Position numbers and translations under genes: made by a program. This document shows positions 8,405-16,701 of a stretch of 64,000 bases of DNA, piece after piece. Within the stretch, counting starts at the first letter, position 1; each line of letters opens with the position of its first letter. Below the pieces are notes generated by a model. It saw only the letters and a program-made list of their open reading frames with translations. It had not been told where the DNA came from and ran no database searches. Source of the stretch: Sphaerisporangium flaviroseum (lineage in GTDB: Bacteria > Actinomycetota > Actinomycetes > Streptosporangiales > Streptosporangiaceae); assembly GCF_039537005.1 (NCBI RefSeq), contig NZ_BAAAZR010000061.1:23941-87940 (forward strand), given 5' to 3'.

Positions 8405-9898
8405 ATGCCGGTTTCCGTAACCATGCCCCAGCTCGGCGAGAGCGTGACCGAGGGCACCGTCACCCGCTGGTTGAAGAAGGAAGGGGACCAGGTCGAGACC
8501 GACGAGCCTTTGCTCGAAGTATCGACCGACAAGGTCGACACCGAGATCCCCTCCCCGTCCGCCGGCGTTCTCACCAAGATCGTCGTTGCCGAGGACGAAA
8601 CGGTGGAGGTCGGCGCCGAACTGGCCGTCATCGACCAGGACGGCTCCTCGGGCGGGTCCGCCGCTCCGGCGCAGGCCGAGCCCGAAGCCCAGGCCGAGCC
8701 TGAGCCCGAGCCCGAGCCTGAGCCCGAGCCGCAGCCCGAGCCCGAGCAGGCCAAGGCCGAGCCCGAGCAGGCCAAGGCTCCCGCCCCGGCCTCCTCTATC
8801 CCGCAGCCGCCCGCTCCGGCCCCGCAGCAGGCGCGCCCGCAGCCCCAGCAGCAGGCCCAGCAGCAGGCTCCGGCCGCCACCGCGGCGCCGTCGCCGATCG
8901 CGCCGGCGGCCCCCAGCGGTGACAGCCCGTATGTCACGCCGCTGGTCCGCAAGCTCGCGGGTGAGCACGGCGTCGACCTCGACGCGCTGAGCGGCACCGG
9001 CGTCGGCGGGCGCATCCGCAAGCAGGACGTGCTCGAGGCCGCGCGCATCCAGCGCGAGCAGGCGGCGCAGGCCCAGGCCGCGGAGTCCCAGGCGGCGCCG
9101 TCCGCCCCGGCCGCTCAGGCCGCTCCCGCCCAGGCCGCCGCGCCGGCTCCCGAGCCGGTCCAGGCCGACACCACGCTGCGCGGCCGCACCGAGAAGATGT
9201 CGCGCATGCGGCAGACCATCGCCAAGCGCACGATGGAGTCGCTGCAGTCGTCGGCGCAGCTCACCTCGGTCGTCGAGGTCGACGTCACCAAGATCGCCCG
9301 GCTCCGCGACCGTGCCAAGGCCGACTTCCAGCGCCGCGAGGGCGTGAAGCTCAGCTTCATGCCGTTCTTCGCGGTCGCGACGGTGGAGGCGCTCAAGCAG
9401 CACCCGAAGCTGAACGCGGTGATCAACAGCGAGACCAACGAGGTCACGTACTTCGACCACGAGCACCTGGCCTTCGCCGTCGACGCCGAGCGCGGCCTCG
9501 CCTCCGCGGTGATCAAGGACGCCGGTGACCTCAACATCGCCGGTCTCGCCCGCAAGATCGCCGATCTGGCCGAGCGCACCCGCACGAACAAGGTCAGCCC
9601 CGACGAGCTGTCCGGCGGCACGTTCACGCTGACCAACACCGGTAGCCGCGGCGCGCTGTTCGACACGCCGATCATCAACCAGCCGCAGGTCGCGATCCTC
9701 GGCACCGGAGCGGTCGTCAAGCGCCCCGTGGTGCTCGACACGCCCGACGGCGAGGTCATCGCGGTGCGCTCGATGGTGTACCTCGCGCTGACCTACGACC
9801 ACCGCCTGGTCGACGGCGCCGACGCCGCCCGCTTCCTGACGACGGTCAAGCGCCGCCTGGAGGAGGGCCGGTTCGAGAACCAGCTCGGCCTGGGCTGA
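8405..9898 (+). CDS. sucB: 2-oxoacid dehydrogenase dihydrolipoyl acyltransferase (E2)
   Basis: E2 core of a 2-oxoacid dehydrogenase complex. Three domains are visible. A single lipoyl domain (about 1-76) carries Lys43 in STDKVDTE. A peripheral subunit-binding domain (about 175-215) contains TPLVRKLAGEHGVDL and GRIRKQDV. The catalytic domain ends in YDHRLVDGADAARFL with active-site His466. The linkers are extremely rich in Pro, Glu, Gln and Ala, including a run of PE dipeptides at about residues 96-115. Family annotation is usually SucB, but in mycobacteria the orthologue at this locus (DlaT) serves pyruvate dehydrogenase, so succinyl versus acetyl specificity is unresolved. The E3 gene is adjacent and the lipoate genes follow 2 kb downstream. 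Confidence 0.93.
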   Translation: MPVSVTMPQLGESVTEGTVTRWLKKEGDQVETDEPLLEVSTDKVDTEIPSPSAGVLTKIVVAEDETVEVGAELAVIDQDGSSGGSAAPAQAEPEAQAEPEPEPEPEPEPQPEPEQAKAEPEQAKAPAPASSIPQPPAPAPQQARPQPQQQAQQQAPAATAAPSPIAPAAPSGDSPYVTPLVRKLAGEHGVDLDALSGTGVGGRIRKQDVLEAARIQREQAAQAQAAESQAAPSAPAAQAAPAQAAAPAPEPVQADTTLRGRTEKMSRMRQTIAKRTMESLQSSAQLTSVVEVDVTKIARLRDRAKADFQRREGVKLSFMPFFAVATVEALKQHPKLNAVINSETNEVTYFDHEHLAFAVDAERGLASAVIKDAGDLNIAGLARKIADLAERTRTNKVSPDELSGGTFTLTNTGSRGALFDTPIINQPQVAILGTGAVVKRPVVLDTPDGEVIAVRSMVYLALTYDHRLVDGADAARFLTTVKRRLEEGRFENQLGLG

Positions 9899-9909
9899 CA
9901 CCGCCGGCC

Positions 9910-9945
9910 GTCAGCCCTGCCCCGCGGGAGCGAGGCAGGGCTGAC
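9910..9945 (+). terminator. Hairpin terminator after the E2 gene
   Basis: A perfect 12-bp stem (GTCAGCCCTGCC at 9910-9921, complement at 9934-9945) with a 12-nt loop lies 12 nt after the stop codon. There is no T-run, as is common for terminators in high-GC actinomycetes. Confidence 0.75.
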
Positions 9946-9968
9946 GGGTAGCCGAGGGGTCGCCGACG

Positions 9969-9974
9969 TAGGGT
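9969..9974 (+). promoter_or_regulatory. -10 hexamer TAGGGT of a leaderless promoter (epimerase)
   Basis: TAGGGT ends 6 nt before the ATG at 9981, after the E2 terminator, which fits a separate leaderless transcript. Confidence 0.5.
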
Positions 9975-9980
9975 GATCAC

Positions 9981-10910
9981 ATGGCAGTCGTCGTCACCGG
10001 CTCTTCCGGACTCATCGGTTCGGCCCTCGTGCGCGCCCTGCGCGACGAGGGCCGTCCTGTCGTCAGACTCGTGCGCCGCACTCCGGCCGAGCCGGACGAG
10101 GCCTTCTGGGATCCACAGGAGGGCGTCCTCGACCCCTCGGTCCTGGAGGGGGCCGAGGCCGTCGTCCACCTCGCCGGGGCGGGCATCGCCGACAAGCGCT
10201 GGACCGACGACCGCAGGCGGGAGCTCGTCGACAGCCGGGTGCGGGGCACCCGCATCCTGGCGACCACGATCGCCGGGCTGGAGCGCAAACCAGGCGTCCT
10301 GCTGTCCGGGTCCGCCATCGGCGTCTACGGGGACACCGGCGAGCATCCGGTCGACGAGTCCTCCGAGCCTCCCGTACGGCCGCGCGGCCAGGGCGCCGCG
10401 GCCGAGCCCGGGCAGTGGCTCGCCGACCTGTGCCGGGCCTGGGAGGCCGAGGTCGCCCCCGCCGAGGCGGCCGGCGTCCGCGTCGTGCGGATGCGCACCG
10501 GCCACGTCCTGACCGACAAGGGCGGTTTCCTGGGGAAGATGCTGCCGGTGTTCAGGCTGGGCATCGGAGCCCCCCTGGGGTCCGGCAGGCAGTACACCTC
10601 GTGGATCTCCATGCCCGACTGGCTCGGGGCGGTGGCCCACATCCTGGCCGAGCCGGATGTGTCGGGCCCGGTGAACCTGACGGCTCCCACGCCGGTCACC
10701 AACGCGGAGTTCACCAAGGCTCTGGGCCGTGCGCTGCGGCGCCCGACCATGCCCATCGCGGTGCCCGGCTTCGCCCTGCGCGCCGGGGTCGGCGGCCTGG
10801 CGGACGAGGGGGTGCTCATCGGCCAGCGTGTGCTGCCCAGCCGCCTGCTGGAGATGGGATACCGGTTCAAGCATCCGCGCCTCGATCAGGCACTGGCCGC
10901 CCTACTCTAG
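9981..10910 (+). CDS. TIGR01777-type SDR epimerase
   Basis: This is a 309-aa extended short-chain dehydrogenase/reductase of the YfcH/SDR39U1-like family. The NAD(P)-binding GSSGLIG motif is at residues 7-13. The family-typical HLAGAGIADKRWT is at about residues 60-72, and a C-terminal DUF1731-like region contains GQRVLPSRLLEMGYRFKHP. No substrate is established for the family. A homologue (Rv2216, as I recall) lies between the E2 gene and lipB in mycobacteria, so the position is conserved. The start is supported by the -10 hexamer immediately upstream. Confidence 0.92.
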   Translation: MAVVVTGSSGLIGSALVRALRDEGRPVVRLVRRTPAEPDEAFWDPQEGVLDPSVLEGAEAVVHLAGAGIADKRWTDDRRRELVDSRVRGTRILATTIAGLERKPGVLLSGSAIGVYGDTGEHPVDESSEPPVRPRGQGAAAEPGQWLADLCRAWEAEVAPAEAAGVRVVRMRTGHVLTDKGGFLGKMLPVFRLGIGAPLGSGRQYTSWISMPDWLGAVAHILAEPDVSGPVNLTAPTPVTNAEFTKALGRALRRPTMPIAVPGFALRAGVGGLADEGVLIGQRVLPSRLLEMGYRFKHPRLDQALAALL

Positions 10911-11003
10911 GTGGCCGTTCCGGTGACATGGTAGAGATGCCACGACTCGGCCCTGCGGCCCGGGGGCGAGCCGTGTTCACCCCCAGAAGAGGCAGGAGAG
11001 ATC

Positions 11004-11741
11004 ATGAGCAGGCTCGGCCAGTCCCACATTCTCGCCATCGGTGGCGGTTCTTTCCGCCCCACTCCCCGTTATGGGTTCCTGGAGCCCTCAGGCCTGCTCC
11101 GCTACGCACTCGACCTGACCGGTCAAGATCGCCCCAAACTCGGCCTGCTCGCCACCGCGACCGGTGACGACGCCGACTGGCTGCTGAAGATGTACGGAGC
11201 CTTCCGCACGTGGGACGTCGAGGTGACCCACCTCACCGTCTTCCCGATGCCCAATGTCGACGACCCGCAGGAGTGGATGCTCGAGCAGGACGTCATCTAC
11301 GTCAGCGGTGGCAGCGTGGCCAACCTGGCGGCCCTGTGGCGGCTGCACGGGCTCGACGAGGCGTTCAAGGAGGCGTGGCGTGCCGGTGTGGTGCTGTCGG
11401 GTCAGAGCGCCGGAGCGTTGTGCTGGCACGTCGGCGGCAACACCGACTCGTTCGGCCCGACCTTGCGGCCATGGGCGGAGGGCCTCGGCATGCTGCCCTA
11501 CTCCTGCGGCGTCCACTACAACTCCGACCCCCAGCGCCGGGCCCTGCTGCACGAGTCGATCGCCTCCGGCGAGCTTCCGGAGGGCTACGCCGCCGACGAG
11601 GGCGTGGCCCTGCACTACGTCGGGCAGGAGTTCATCCAGGCCGTCACGGTGGACCCCGCCGGGTACGCCTACAAGATCGAACGGGACGACGACGGGGGCG
11701 TGAAGGAGTTCAGGATCGAGCCTCGCCTGCTGACCACGTGA
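11004..11741 (+). CDS. Peptidase E-like / type 1 glutamine amidotransferase-like protein (S51)
   Basis: The 245-aa protein has a class I glutamine amidotransferase-like fold in which the nucleophile is serine. Ser135 lies in the elbow SGQSAGALCW, as in peptidase E (S51), which cleaves Asp-X dipeptides. Other family features are IYVSGGSVANL (about 94-104) and the acidic-residue loop GNTDSFGP. The usual length is 225-245 aa. A Shine-Dalgarno (GGCAGGAGAG) precedes the ATG. It is a stand-alone gene between the epimerase and lipB. The fold assignment is firm. The dipeptidase activity is inferred. Confidence 0.88.
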   Translation: MSRLGQSHILAIGGGSFRPTPRYGFLEPSGLLRYALDLTGQDRPKLGLLATATGDDADWLLKMYGAFRTWDVEVTHLTVFPMPNVDDPQEWMLEQDVIYVSGGSVANLAALWRLHGLDEAFKEAWRAGVVLSGQSAGALCWHVGGNTDSFGPTLRPWAEGLGMLPYSCGVHYNSDPQRRALLHESIASGELPEGYAADEGVALHYVGQEFIQAVTVDPAGYAYKIERDDDGGVKEFRIEPRLLTT

Positions 11742-11749
11742 CCTCGCGT

Positions 11750-11755
11750 TAGGCT
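11750..11755 (+). promoter_or_regulatory. -10 hexamer TAGGCT of a leaderless promoter (lipB)
   Basis: TAGGCT lies 7 nt before the GTG start of lipB at 11763, within the short gap after the peptidase E-like gene. No RBS is present. Confidence 0.5.
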
Positions 11756-11762
11756 GACCTCC

Positions 11763-12488
11763 GTGAGTGAGCGCGCCAAGCACCAAAGCACCACGGAGAG
11801 CGGGGCTGACAGGCTCGCGCTCGTCCGGCTCGGGGTCGACGTTCCCTACGAGCAGGCGTGGGAGCTTCAGCGCGAGGTCCACGCCCGCCGGGTCGCCGAC
11901 GCGATCCCCGACACGTGCCTCATGCTGGAGCACGCCCCGGTCTACACCGCCGGCAAGCGCACACGCCCCGAGGAGCGGCCCGTCGACGGCACCCCCGTCA
12001 TCGACGTCGACCGGGGTGGCAAGATCACTTGGCACGGTCCCGGTCAGCTCGTCGGCTATCCCATCGTCAAGCTGACAGAGACGCTCGACGTGATCGCCTA
12101 TGTCCGCCTGCTGGAGGAGTCGCTCATCCACGTGTGCGCCGACTTCGGCGTGGTGGCGGGCCGCGTCGCCGGCCGCAGCGGCGTCTGGGTCGCGGGCGAC
12201 CCGGCGAGCGGCCTTCCCGACCGCAAGCTGGGTGCGATCGGCATCCGGGTGGCCCGGGGGGTGACGATGCACGGCTACGCGCTCAACTGCGCCAACGACC
12301 CGAGCTGGTTCAACCGCATCATCCCCTGCGGCGTCCGCGACGCGGGAGTGAGCTCATTGTCCGCCGAGACCGGGCGGCGCATCACGGTCGACGAGGTCCT
12401 TCCCTTCGCCGAGAAGCGGCTGGCCGAGGCGCTCGGCGTGGAAGGCCTCGACGTCCAGGAAGAGGACCTGCTGTCGGGCCGCATCTGA
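11763..12488 (+). CDS. lipB: Octanoyl-[acyl carrier protein]:protein N-octanoyltransferase
   Basis: LipB moves the octanoyl group from acyl carrier protein to the lipoyl-domain lysine of E2 and H proteins. The 241-aa sequence shows the family blocks RGGKITWHGPGQLVGYP (about 81-97), RSGVWV and KLGAIGIRVARGVTMHGYALN (Lys155), and IPCGVRDAGVSSLS with the acyl-carrying Cys189. The GTG start is just after a -10 hexamer, so the first residues (VSERAKHQST) may be a short non-conserved tail. lipA follows after 64 nt with its own putative promoter, and the probable substrate E2 is encoded 2 kb upstream. Confidence 0.95.
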   Translation: MSERAKHQSTTESGADRLALVRLGVDVPYEQAWELQREVHARRVADAIPDTCLMLEHAPVYTAGKRTRPEERPVDGTPVIDVDRGGKITWHGPGQLVGYPIVKLTETLDVIAYVRLLEESLIHVCADFGVVAGRVAGRSGVWVAGDPASGLPDRKLGAIGIRVARGVTMHGYALNCANDPSWFNRIIPCGVRDAGVSSLSAETGRRITVDEVLPFAEKRLAEALGVEGLDVQEEDLLSGRI

Positions 12489-12539
12489 GCGGCCGATGCG
12501 AGGAGGATCCCTGCGTCGGGGTCAGCGGGCGCGGAGACG

Positions 12540-12545
12540 TAAGCT
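12540..12545 (+). promoter_or_regulatory. -10 hexamer TAAGCT of a leaderless promoter (lipA)
   Basis: TAAGCT ends 7 nt before the GTG start of lipA at 12553. An AGGAGG at 12500-12505 is too far upstream to act as a ribosome binding site for this start. Confidence 0.5.
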
Positions 12546-12552
12546 TTGACGC

Positions 12553-13482
12553 GTGACCGTTGCTCCTGAAGGCCGAAAGCTCCTCCGCCTGGAGGTGCGC
12601 AACAGCCAGACCCCCATCGAGCGCAAGCCCCCGTGGATCAAGACCCGGCTCAAGAACGGGCCGAACTTCAACGAGATCAAATCGCTCGTGAAGGACCAGG
12701 GCCTGCACACGGTGTGCCAGGAGGCCGGCTGTCCCAACATCTCCGAGTGCTGGGAGGACCGCGAGGCCACCTTCCTCATCGGCGGCGACCAGTGCACGCG
12801 GCGATGCGACTTCTGCCAGATCGACACGGGCAAGCCCGCCGCCTACGACAGGGACGAGCCACGCCGGGTCGCCGAGTCCGTCGTCCAGATGGGCCTGCGC
12901 TACGCCACCGTCACCGGTGTCGCCCGCGACGACCTGCCCGACGGCGGCGCCTGGCTGTACGCCGAGACCGCGCGGCAGATCCACGCGCAGGTGCCCGGAT
13001 GCGGCGTCGAGCTGCTGGTCCCCGACTTCAACGGCCACCGCGACCAGCTCGAAGAGGTGTTCTCCAGCCGTCCCGAGGTGTTCGCGCACAACATCGAGAC
13101 CGTGCCGCGCATCTTCAAGAGCATCCGCCCCGCCTTCCGTTACGAGCGCTCGCTCGAGGTCATCACCATGGGGCGCGAGGCGGGGCTGGTCACCAAGTCC
13201 AACCTCATCCTCGGCATGGGCGAGCGGCGCGAGGAGATCAGCCAGGCGATGATCGACCTGTTCGACGCCGGGTGCGACCTGCTGACCATCACGCAATACC
13301 TGCGCCCGACGCTGCGGCACCACCCCGTCGACCGCTGGGTCAAGCCCGAGGAGTTCTTCGAGCTCCAGGAGGAGGCCGAGGAGATCGGCTTCGCCGGGGT
13401 CATGTCCGGCCCGCTCGTCCGGTCCTCCTACCGCGCCGGCCGGCTCTACCGGCAGGCCGTCGAGGCGCGGCAGACCACCTGA
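12553..13482 (+). CDS. lipA: Lipoyl synthase (radical SAM)
   Basis: LipA inserts two sulfur atoms into the octanoyl chain attached to E2/H proteins. Both iron-sulfur clusters are accounted for. The auxiliary cluster cysteines are Cys55, Cys60 and Cys66 in CQEAGCPNISEC. The radical-SAM CxxxCxxC is Cys81, Cys85 and Cys88 in CTRRCDFC. The C-terminal RSSYRAG provides the conserved serine ligand. The 309-aa length is normal. Together with lipB it completes endogenous lipoylation of the E2 encoded upstream. Confidence 0.97.
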   Translation: MTVAPEGRKLLRLEVRNSQTPIERKPPWIKTRLKNGPNFNEIKSLVKDQGLHTVCQEAGCPNISECWEDREATFLIGGDQCTRRCDFCQIDTGKPAAYDRDEPRRVAESVVQMGLRYATVTGVARDDLPDGGAWLYAETARQIHAQVPGCGVELLVPDFNGHRDQLEEVFSSRPEVFAHNIETVPRIFKSIRPAFRYERSLEVITMGREAGLVTKSNLILGMGERREEISQAMIDLFDAGCDLLTITQYLRPTLRHHPVDRWVKPEEFFELQEEAEEIGFAGVMSGPLVRSSYRAGRLYRQAVEARQTT

Positions 13483-13512
13483 CCCGCCGCCTCACCGCCG
13501 GCCCTGGCGCGT

Positions 13513-13534
13513 CCGCCGAGGCCGGCCTCGGCGG
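13513..13534 (+). repeat. Perfect 22-bp palindrome between lipA and the GH3 gene
   Basis: CCGCCGAGGCC followed directly by its reverse complement, 31 nt after the lipA stop codon. It may act as a lipA terminator or as an operator for the glycosidase gene, whose RBS (CAGGAG) lies 20 nt further on. The sequence alone does not decide. Confidence 0.6.
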
Positions 13535-13563
13535 CCCCGCTCCCTCCCCTATCCAGGAGCGTC

Positions 13564-15966
13564 GTGGACATCGAGGAACTCATCGGCATGCTCGACCTTC
13601 CCTCGAAGGTCCGGCTGCTCAGCGGCGCCGACATGTGGTCGCTGCCCGCGCTGCCCGAGATCGGCCTGCGGCGCCTGGTGATGAGCGACGGCCCGATCGG
13701 GGTGCGCGGCGAGCAGTGGTCGCCGGCCGACCCGTCGATCGCGCTGCCGAGCCCGACCGCGCTGGCGGCCACCTGGGACATCGAGCTGGTCCGGCGGGCC
13801 GGGCGCCTGCTGGCCCAGGAGGCCCGGCGCAAGGGCGTCCACGTACTGCTCGCCCCGACGATCAACATCCACCGCAGCCCGCTCGCCGGCCGCCACTTCG
13901 AGTGCTTCTCCGAGGACCCCCGCCTCACGGGCGAGATCGGCGCGGCGTACGTCCAGGGGGTGCAGGAGGGCGGCGTCGGCACCACCCCCAAGCACTTCGT
14001 CGCCAACGACTTCGAGACCGAGCGGTTCACCGTGAACGTCGTCGTCGGCGACAGGGCACTGCGCGAGGTCTACCTGGCGCCGTTCGAGCGGGTGGTCGAG
14101 GCCGGGGCGTGGGGCGTCATGGCCGCCTACAACGCCACCAACGGCACCACCATGACCGAGCACGGTGACCTGCTGGGCGGCGTGCTGAAGGACGAGTGGG
14201 GGTTCGACGGGTTCGTCGTCTCCGACTGGACCGCCACGCGCTCCACCGACGCGGCCGCGCTGGGCGGGCTCGACGTGGTCATGCCCGGCCCGTACGGCCC
14301 ATGGGGCGACAAGCTGGTCGAGGCCGTCCAGCAGGGGCGAGTGCCCGAGCGGGTCGTGGACGACAAGGTCCGCCGCGTGCTCCGGCTGGCCGAGCGGGTC
14401 GGCGCCCTCGGCGACACGCCTCCCCAGCCACCGCCCGGCCCCATCGACGGCCGCGCCCTGGCCCGTGAAGTGGCCGCGCGTTCGTTCACGCTGCTCCGCA
14501 ACGAGGGCGGGCTGCTGCCGTTCCGCGGTGTCCGCAGCGTCGCGCTGATCGGATCGGCCGCGGCCGCGGCCAGGGTCATGGGAGGCGGCAGCGCGCAGGT
14601 CTTCCCCGACGAGATCGTCTCCCCTCTTCACGGCCTGCGCCGCCGCGAGGGGCTCGACGTGCGCTTCGCGGTCGGGACCGACCCGCGGCTGCGGCTGGCG
14701 CCGCTGCGCACGCCGAGCCGGGCGCGCTTCATGGACGCCGGCGGCGAGACGCTGGCCGAGCACCCGCTCCGGACCACCGAGGCCCGGTGGATCGGCGAGT
14801 TGCCCCGCGACGTCGACGGCCCCCGCCTGGCCGCCGTGGAAATGCTCACCACCTTCACCCCCGAGATCTCCGGTCCGCACCAGCTCTCCATCTCGGGGGC
14901 GGGCGCGTTCACGCTGGCCGTGGACGGCCACCCCGTGCTGGACGAGACGATCAGCCCTCCGGACGGCGACCACGCGTCGGCCTTCCTGTCGCCCCCCGAA
15001 CGCAGGATCGTCGTCGCCCTCGCCGAAGGGGTGCCGGTCGAACTGTCGGTACGCCACGCGACCTCGGCGCTGAAAGGCATGGGCTTCATCGCCTTCGCCC
15101 TCGGCCACGCCGACCCCTGCCCCGACCACGAGACGCTCATCGCCGAGGCGGCGGGCATCGCCGCGGGGGCCGATGTGGCGGTGGTGGTCGCGGCCACGAC
15201 CACGGAGGTGGAGAGCGAGGGGTTCGACCGCACGAGCCTCGCCCTTCCCGGCCGGCAGGACGAGCTGATCGCCCGCGTCGCCGCCGCGAACCCGCGCACG
15301 ATCGTGGTCGTCAACGCCGGCTCACCGGTGGAGATGCCCTGGCTCGACCAGGTCGCGGCCGTCCTGCTCACCTGGTTTCCGGGTCAGGAGGCCGGGGACG
15401 CGCTCGCCGACGTGCTGTTCGGCGACGCCGAGCCGGGCGGGCGGCTGCCCACCACCTGGCCCTCGCGCATGGAGGACGTCCCGGTCCTCGACCTCACCCC
15501 CGTGGACGGCGAGATCCGCTACGACGAGGGCGTACTGGTCGGCTACCGGGCGTGGGAGAGCGCGGGCCGCGCCCCGGCCTTCTGGTTCGGGCACGGGCTG
15601 GGGTACACCACCTGGACCTACGACAGCATCGCGGCCACCAGGGAGACCCGCGGCGCCTCGGTGACGGTGGCGGTGACCAACACCGGCGACCGGGCGGGCC
15701 GGGAGGTCGTACAGGTCTACCTGTCGCGCGCGGCCTCCGGGCACGACGGCCCGGACGGGGAGGCGCCCTCGCGGTGGCTGGCCGGGTTCGAGGTGGTCCC
15801 GGCCGAGCCGGGCACGACGGTCGTCACCACGGTGACCATCCCCGAACGGGCCTTCCAGGAGTGGACGGAAGCGGGCTGGCGCACGGTCCCGGGCGAGTAC
15901 GTCGCAGAGGTCGGACGCAGCGTGGCCGACCGGCGACTGGCCGCCACCATCATGGTCGCGATCTGA
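13564..15966 (+). CDS. Glycoside hydrolase family 3 beta-glucosidase with inserted PA14 domain
   Basis: This is an 800-aa GH3 enzyme, probably a cytoplasmic beta-glucosidase since there is no signal peptide. The N-terminal (beta/alpha)8 domain runs to about residue 300. It contains KHFVANDFETER and the nucleophile Asp221 in GFVVSDWTATRSTDAAALGGLD. The alpha/beta sandwich domain is split by a PA14-like beta domain (about 370-505, FTLAVDGHPVLDE). It resumes with ADVAVVVAATTTEVESEGFDR and the LLTWFPGQEAGDALADVLFG block. A fibronectin III-like domain closes the protein (about 700-795). This order is typical of GH3 enzymes acting on beta-glucosides or related plant glycosides. The exact substrate is not readable. 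The GTG start has CAGGAG upstream. Confidence 0.93.
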   Translation: MDIEELIGMLDLPSKVRLLSGADMWSLPALPEIGLRRLVMSDGPIGVRGEQWSPADPSIALPSPTALAATWDIELVRRAGRLLAQEARRKGVHVLLAPTINIHRSPLAGRHFECFSEDPRLTGEIGAAYVQGVQEGGVGTTPKHFVANDFETERFTVNVVVGDRALREVYLAPFERVVEAGAWGVMAAYNATNGTTMTEHGDLLGGVLKDEWGFDGFVVSDWTATRSTDAAALGGLDVVMPGPYGPWGDKLVEAVQQGRVPERVVDDKVRRVLRLAERVGALGDTPPQPPPGPIDGRALAREVAARSFTLLRNEGGLLPFRGVRSVALIGSAAAAARVMGGGSAQVFPDEIVSPLHGLRRREGLDVRFAVGTDPRLRLAPLRTPSRARFMDAGGETLAEHPLRTTEARWIGELPRDVDGPRLAAVEMLTTFTPEISGPHQLSISGAGAFTLAVDGHPVLDETISPPDGDHASAFLSPPERRIVVALAEGVPVELSVRHATSALKGMGFIAFALGHADPCPDHETLIAEAAGIAAGADVAVVVAATTTEVESEGFDRTSLALPGRQDELIARVAAANPRTIVVVNAGSPVEMPWLDQVAAVLLTWFPGQEAGDALADVLFGDAEPGGRLPTTWPSRMEDVPVLDLTPVDGEIRYDEGVLVGYRAWESAGRAPAFWFGHGLGYTTWTYDSIAATRETRGASVTVAVTNTGDRAGREVVQVYLSRAASGHDGPDGEAPSRWLAGFEVVPAEPGTTVVTTVTIPERAFQEWTEAGWRTVPGEYVAEVGRSVADRRLAATIMVAI

Positions 15967-16008
15967 CCGGCTTCAGGTCACGTTTTCCTTTCTTCACCCT
16001 CGCATTTG

Positions 16009-16014
16009 TATCCT
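16009..16014 (+). promoter_or_regulatory. -10 hexamer TATCCT of a leaderless promoter (DUF4191 gene)
   Basis: TATCCT lies 6 nt upstream of the ATG at 16021, in a locally AT-richer stretch (15981-16014). It supports 16021 over the in-frame start at 16006. Confidence 0.5.
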
Positions 16015-16020
16015 TCAACC

Positions 16021-16701
16021 ATGGCGAACAAGCCCGCAGACCCAGCGCGCCCGGGGCGCATCAAGCAGATCCGGATGATCGCGCAGATCATCAACAAGGC
16101 CAACCCGAAGGGGATGCCGATCGTCTTCGCGACGGCCATCGCCACGCTGGCCGTTTTCGTCGTCCTCGGGCTCGTGACCGGCCTGGTGTGGCAGCTCATC
16201 ATCCTTGGGTTCATGGTCGCGCTGACGCTGGGCATGGTGGTCTTCGGGCAGCTCGCCCAGCGCGCGCAGTACTCCATGCTCGGCGGGCAGCCCGGCGCCG
16301 CGGCGGCGATCCTGCAGAGCATGCGCGGCAACTGGCAGGTGACCCCCGTCGTGGCGGCCACCCGTGACCAGGACGTCGTGCACAGGGCCGTGGGCTATCC
16401 CGGCATCGTCCTTGTGTCCGAGGGCCCGGGCGCCCGGGTGCAGAAGATGCTCGTGGCCGAGAAGAAGCGCGTGCAGCGGGTCGCCATCGACGTCCCGGTG
16501 TACGACGTCCAGTGCGGCGACGGCGAGGGCCAGGTGCCCCTCAAGAAGCTCCAGCGCCACCTGATGAAGCTTCCCCGCAACCTCAAGAAGCAGGCGGTCT
16601 CGGAGGTCAACTACCGGCTCCGCGCCCTGCCGCAGTCGATCGCCGTGCCGAAGGGCCCGATGCCGAAGGGCGCGCGCATGCCCCGCGGCAAGATGCGGTG
16701 A
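16021..16701 (+). CDS. DUF4191 family membrane protein
   Basis: The 226-aa protein has two adjacent transmembrane segments at about residues 38-57 and 60-80, flanked by a basic N-terminus containing RPGRIKQIRMIAQIINKANP and a soluble C-terminal part. This is the DUF4191 family of actinobacterial membrane proteins of unknown function. Its gene sits between lipA and glnA in mycobacteria as well (Rv2219, as I recall). The C-terminal tail is basic with GPMPKGARMPRGKM. The stop codon overlaps the next gene's ATG by one base (TGATG), so the methyltransferase is probably translated by coupling. Confidence 0.88.
   Translation: MANKPADPARPGRIKQIRMIAQIINKANPKGMPIVFATAIATLAVFVVLGLVTGLVWQLIILGFMVALTLGMVVFGQLAQRAQYSMLGGQPGAAAAILQSMRGNWQVTPVVAATRDQDVVHRAVGYPGIVLVSEGPGARVQKMLVAEKKRVQRVAIDVPVYDVQCGDGEGQVPLKKLQRHLMKLPRNLKKQAVSEVNYRLRALPQSIAVPKGPMPKGARMPRGKMR

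Noticed and set aside
7079..9901. 940-codon minus-strand frame opposite lpd and the E2 gene
   Set aside because: Low-complexity Gly/Leu/Arg composition mirrors the Pro/Glu-rich linker of E2, and the plus-strand genes are unambiguous.
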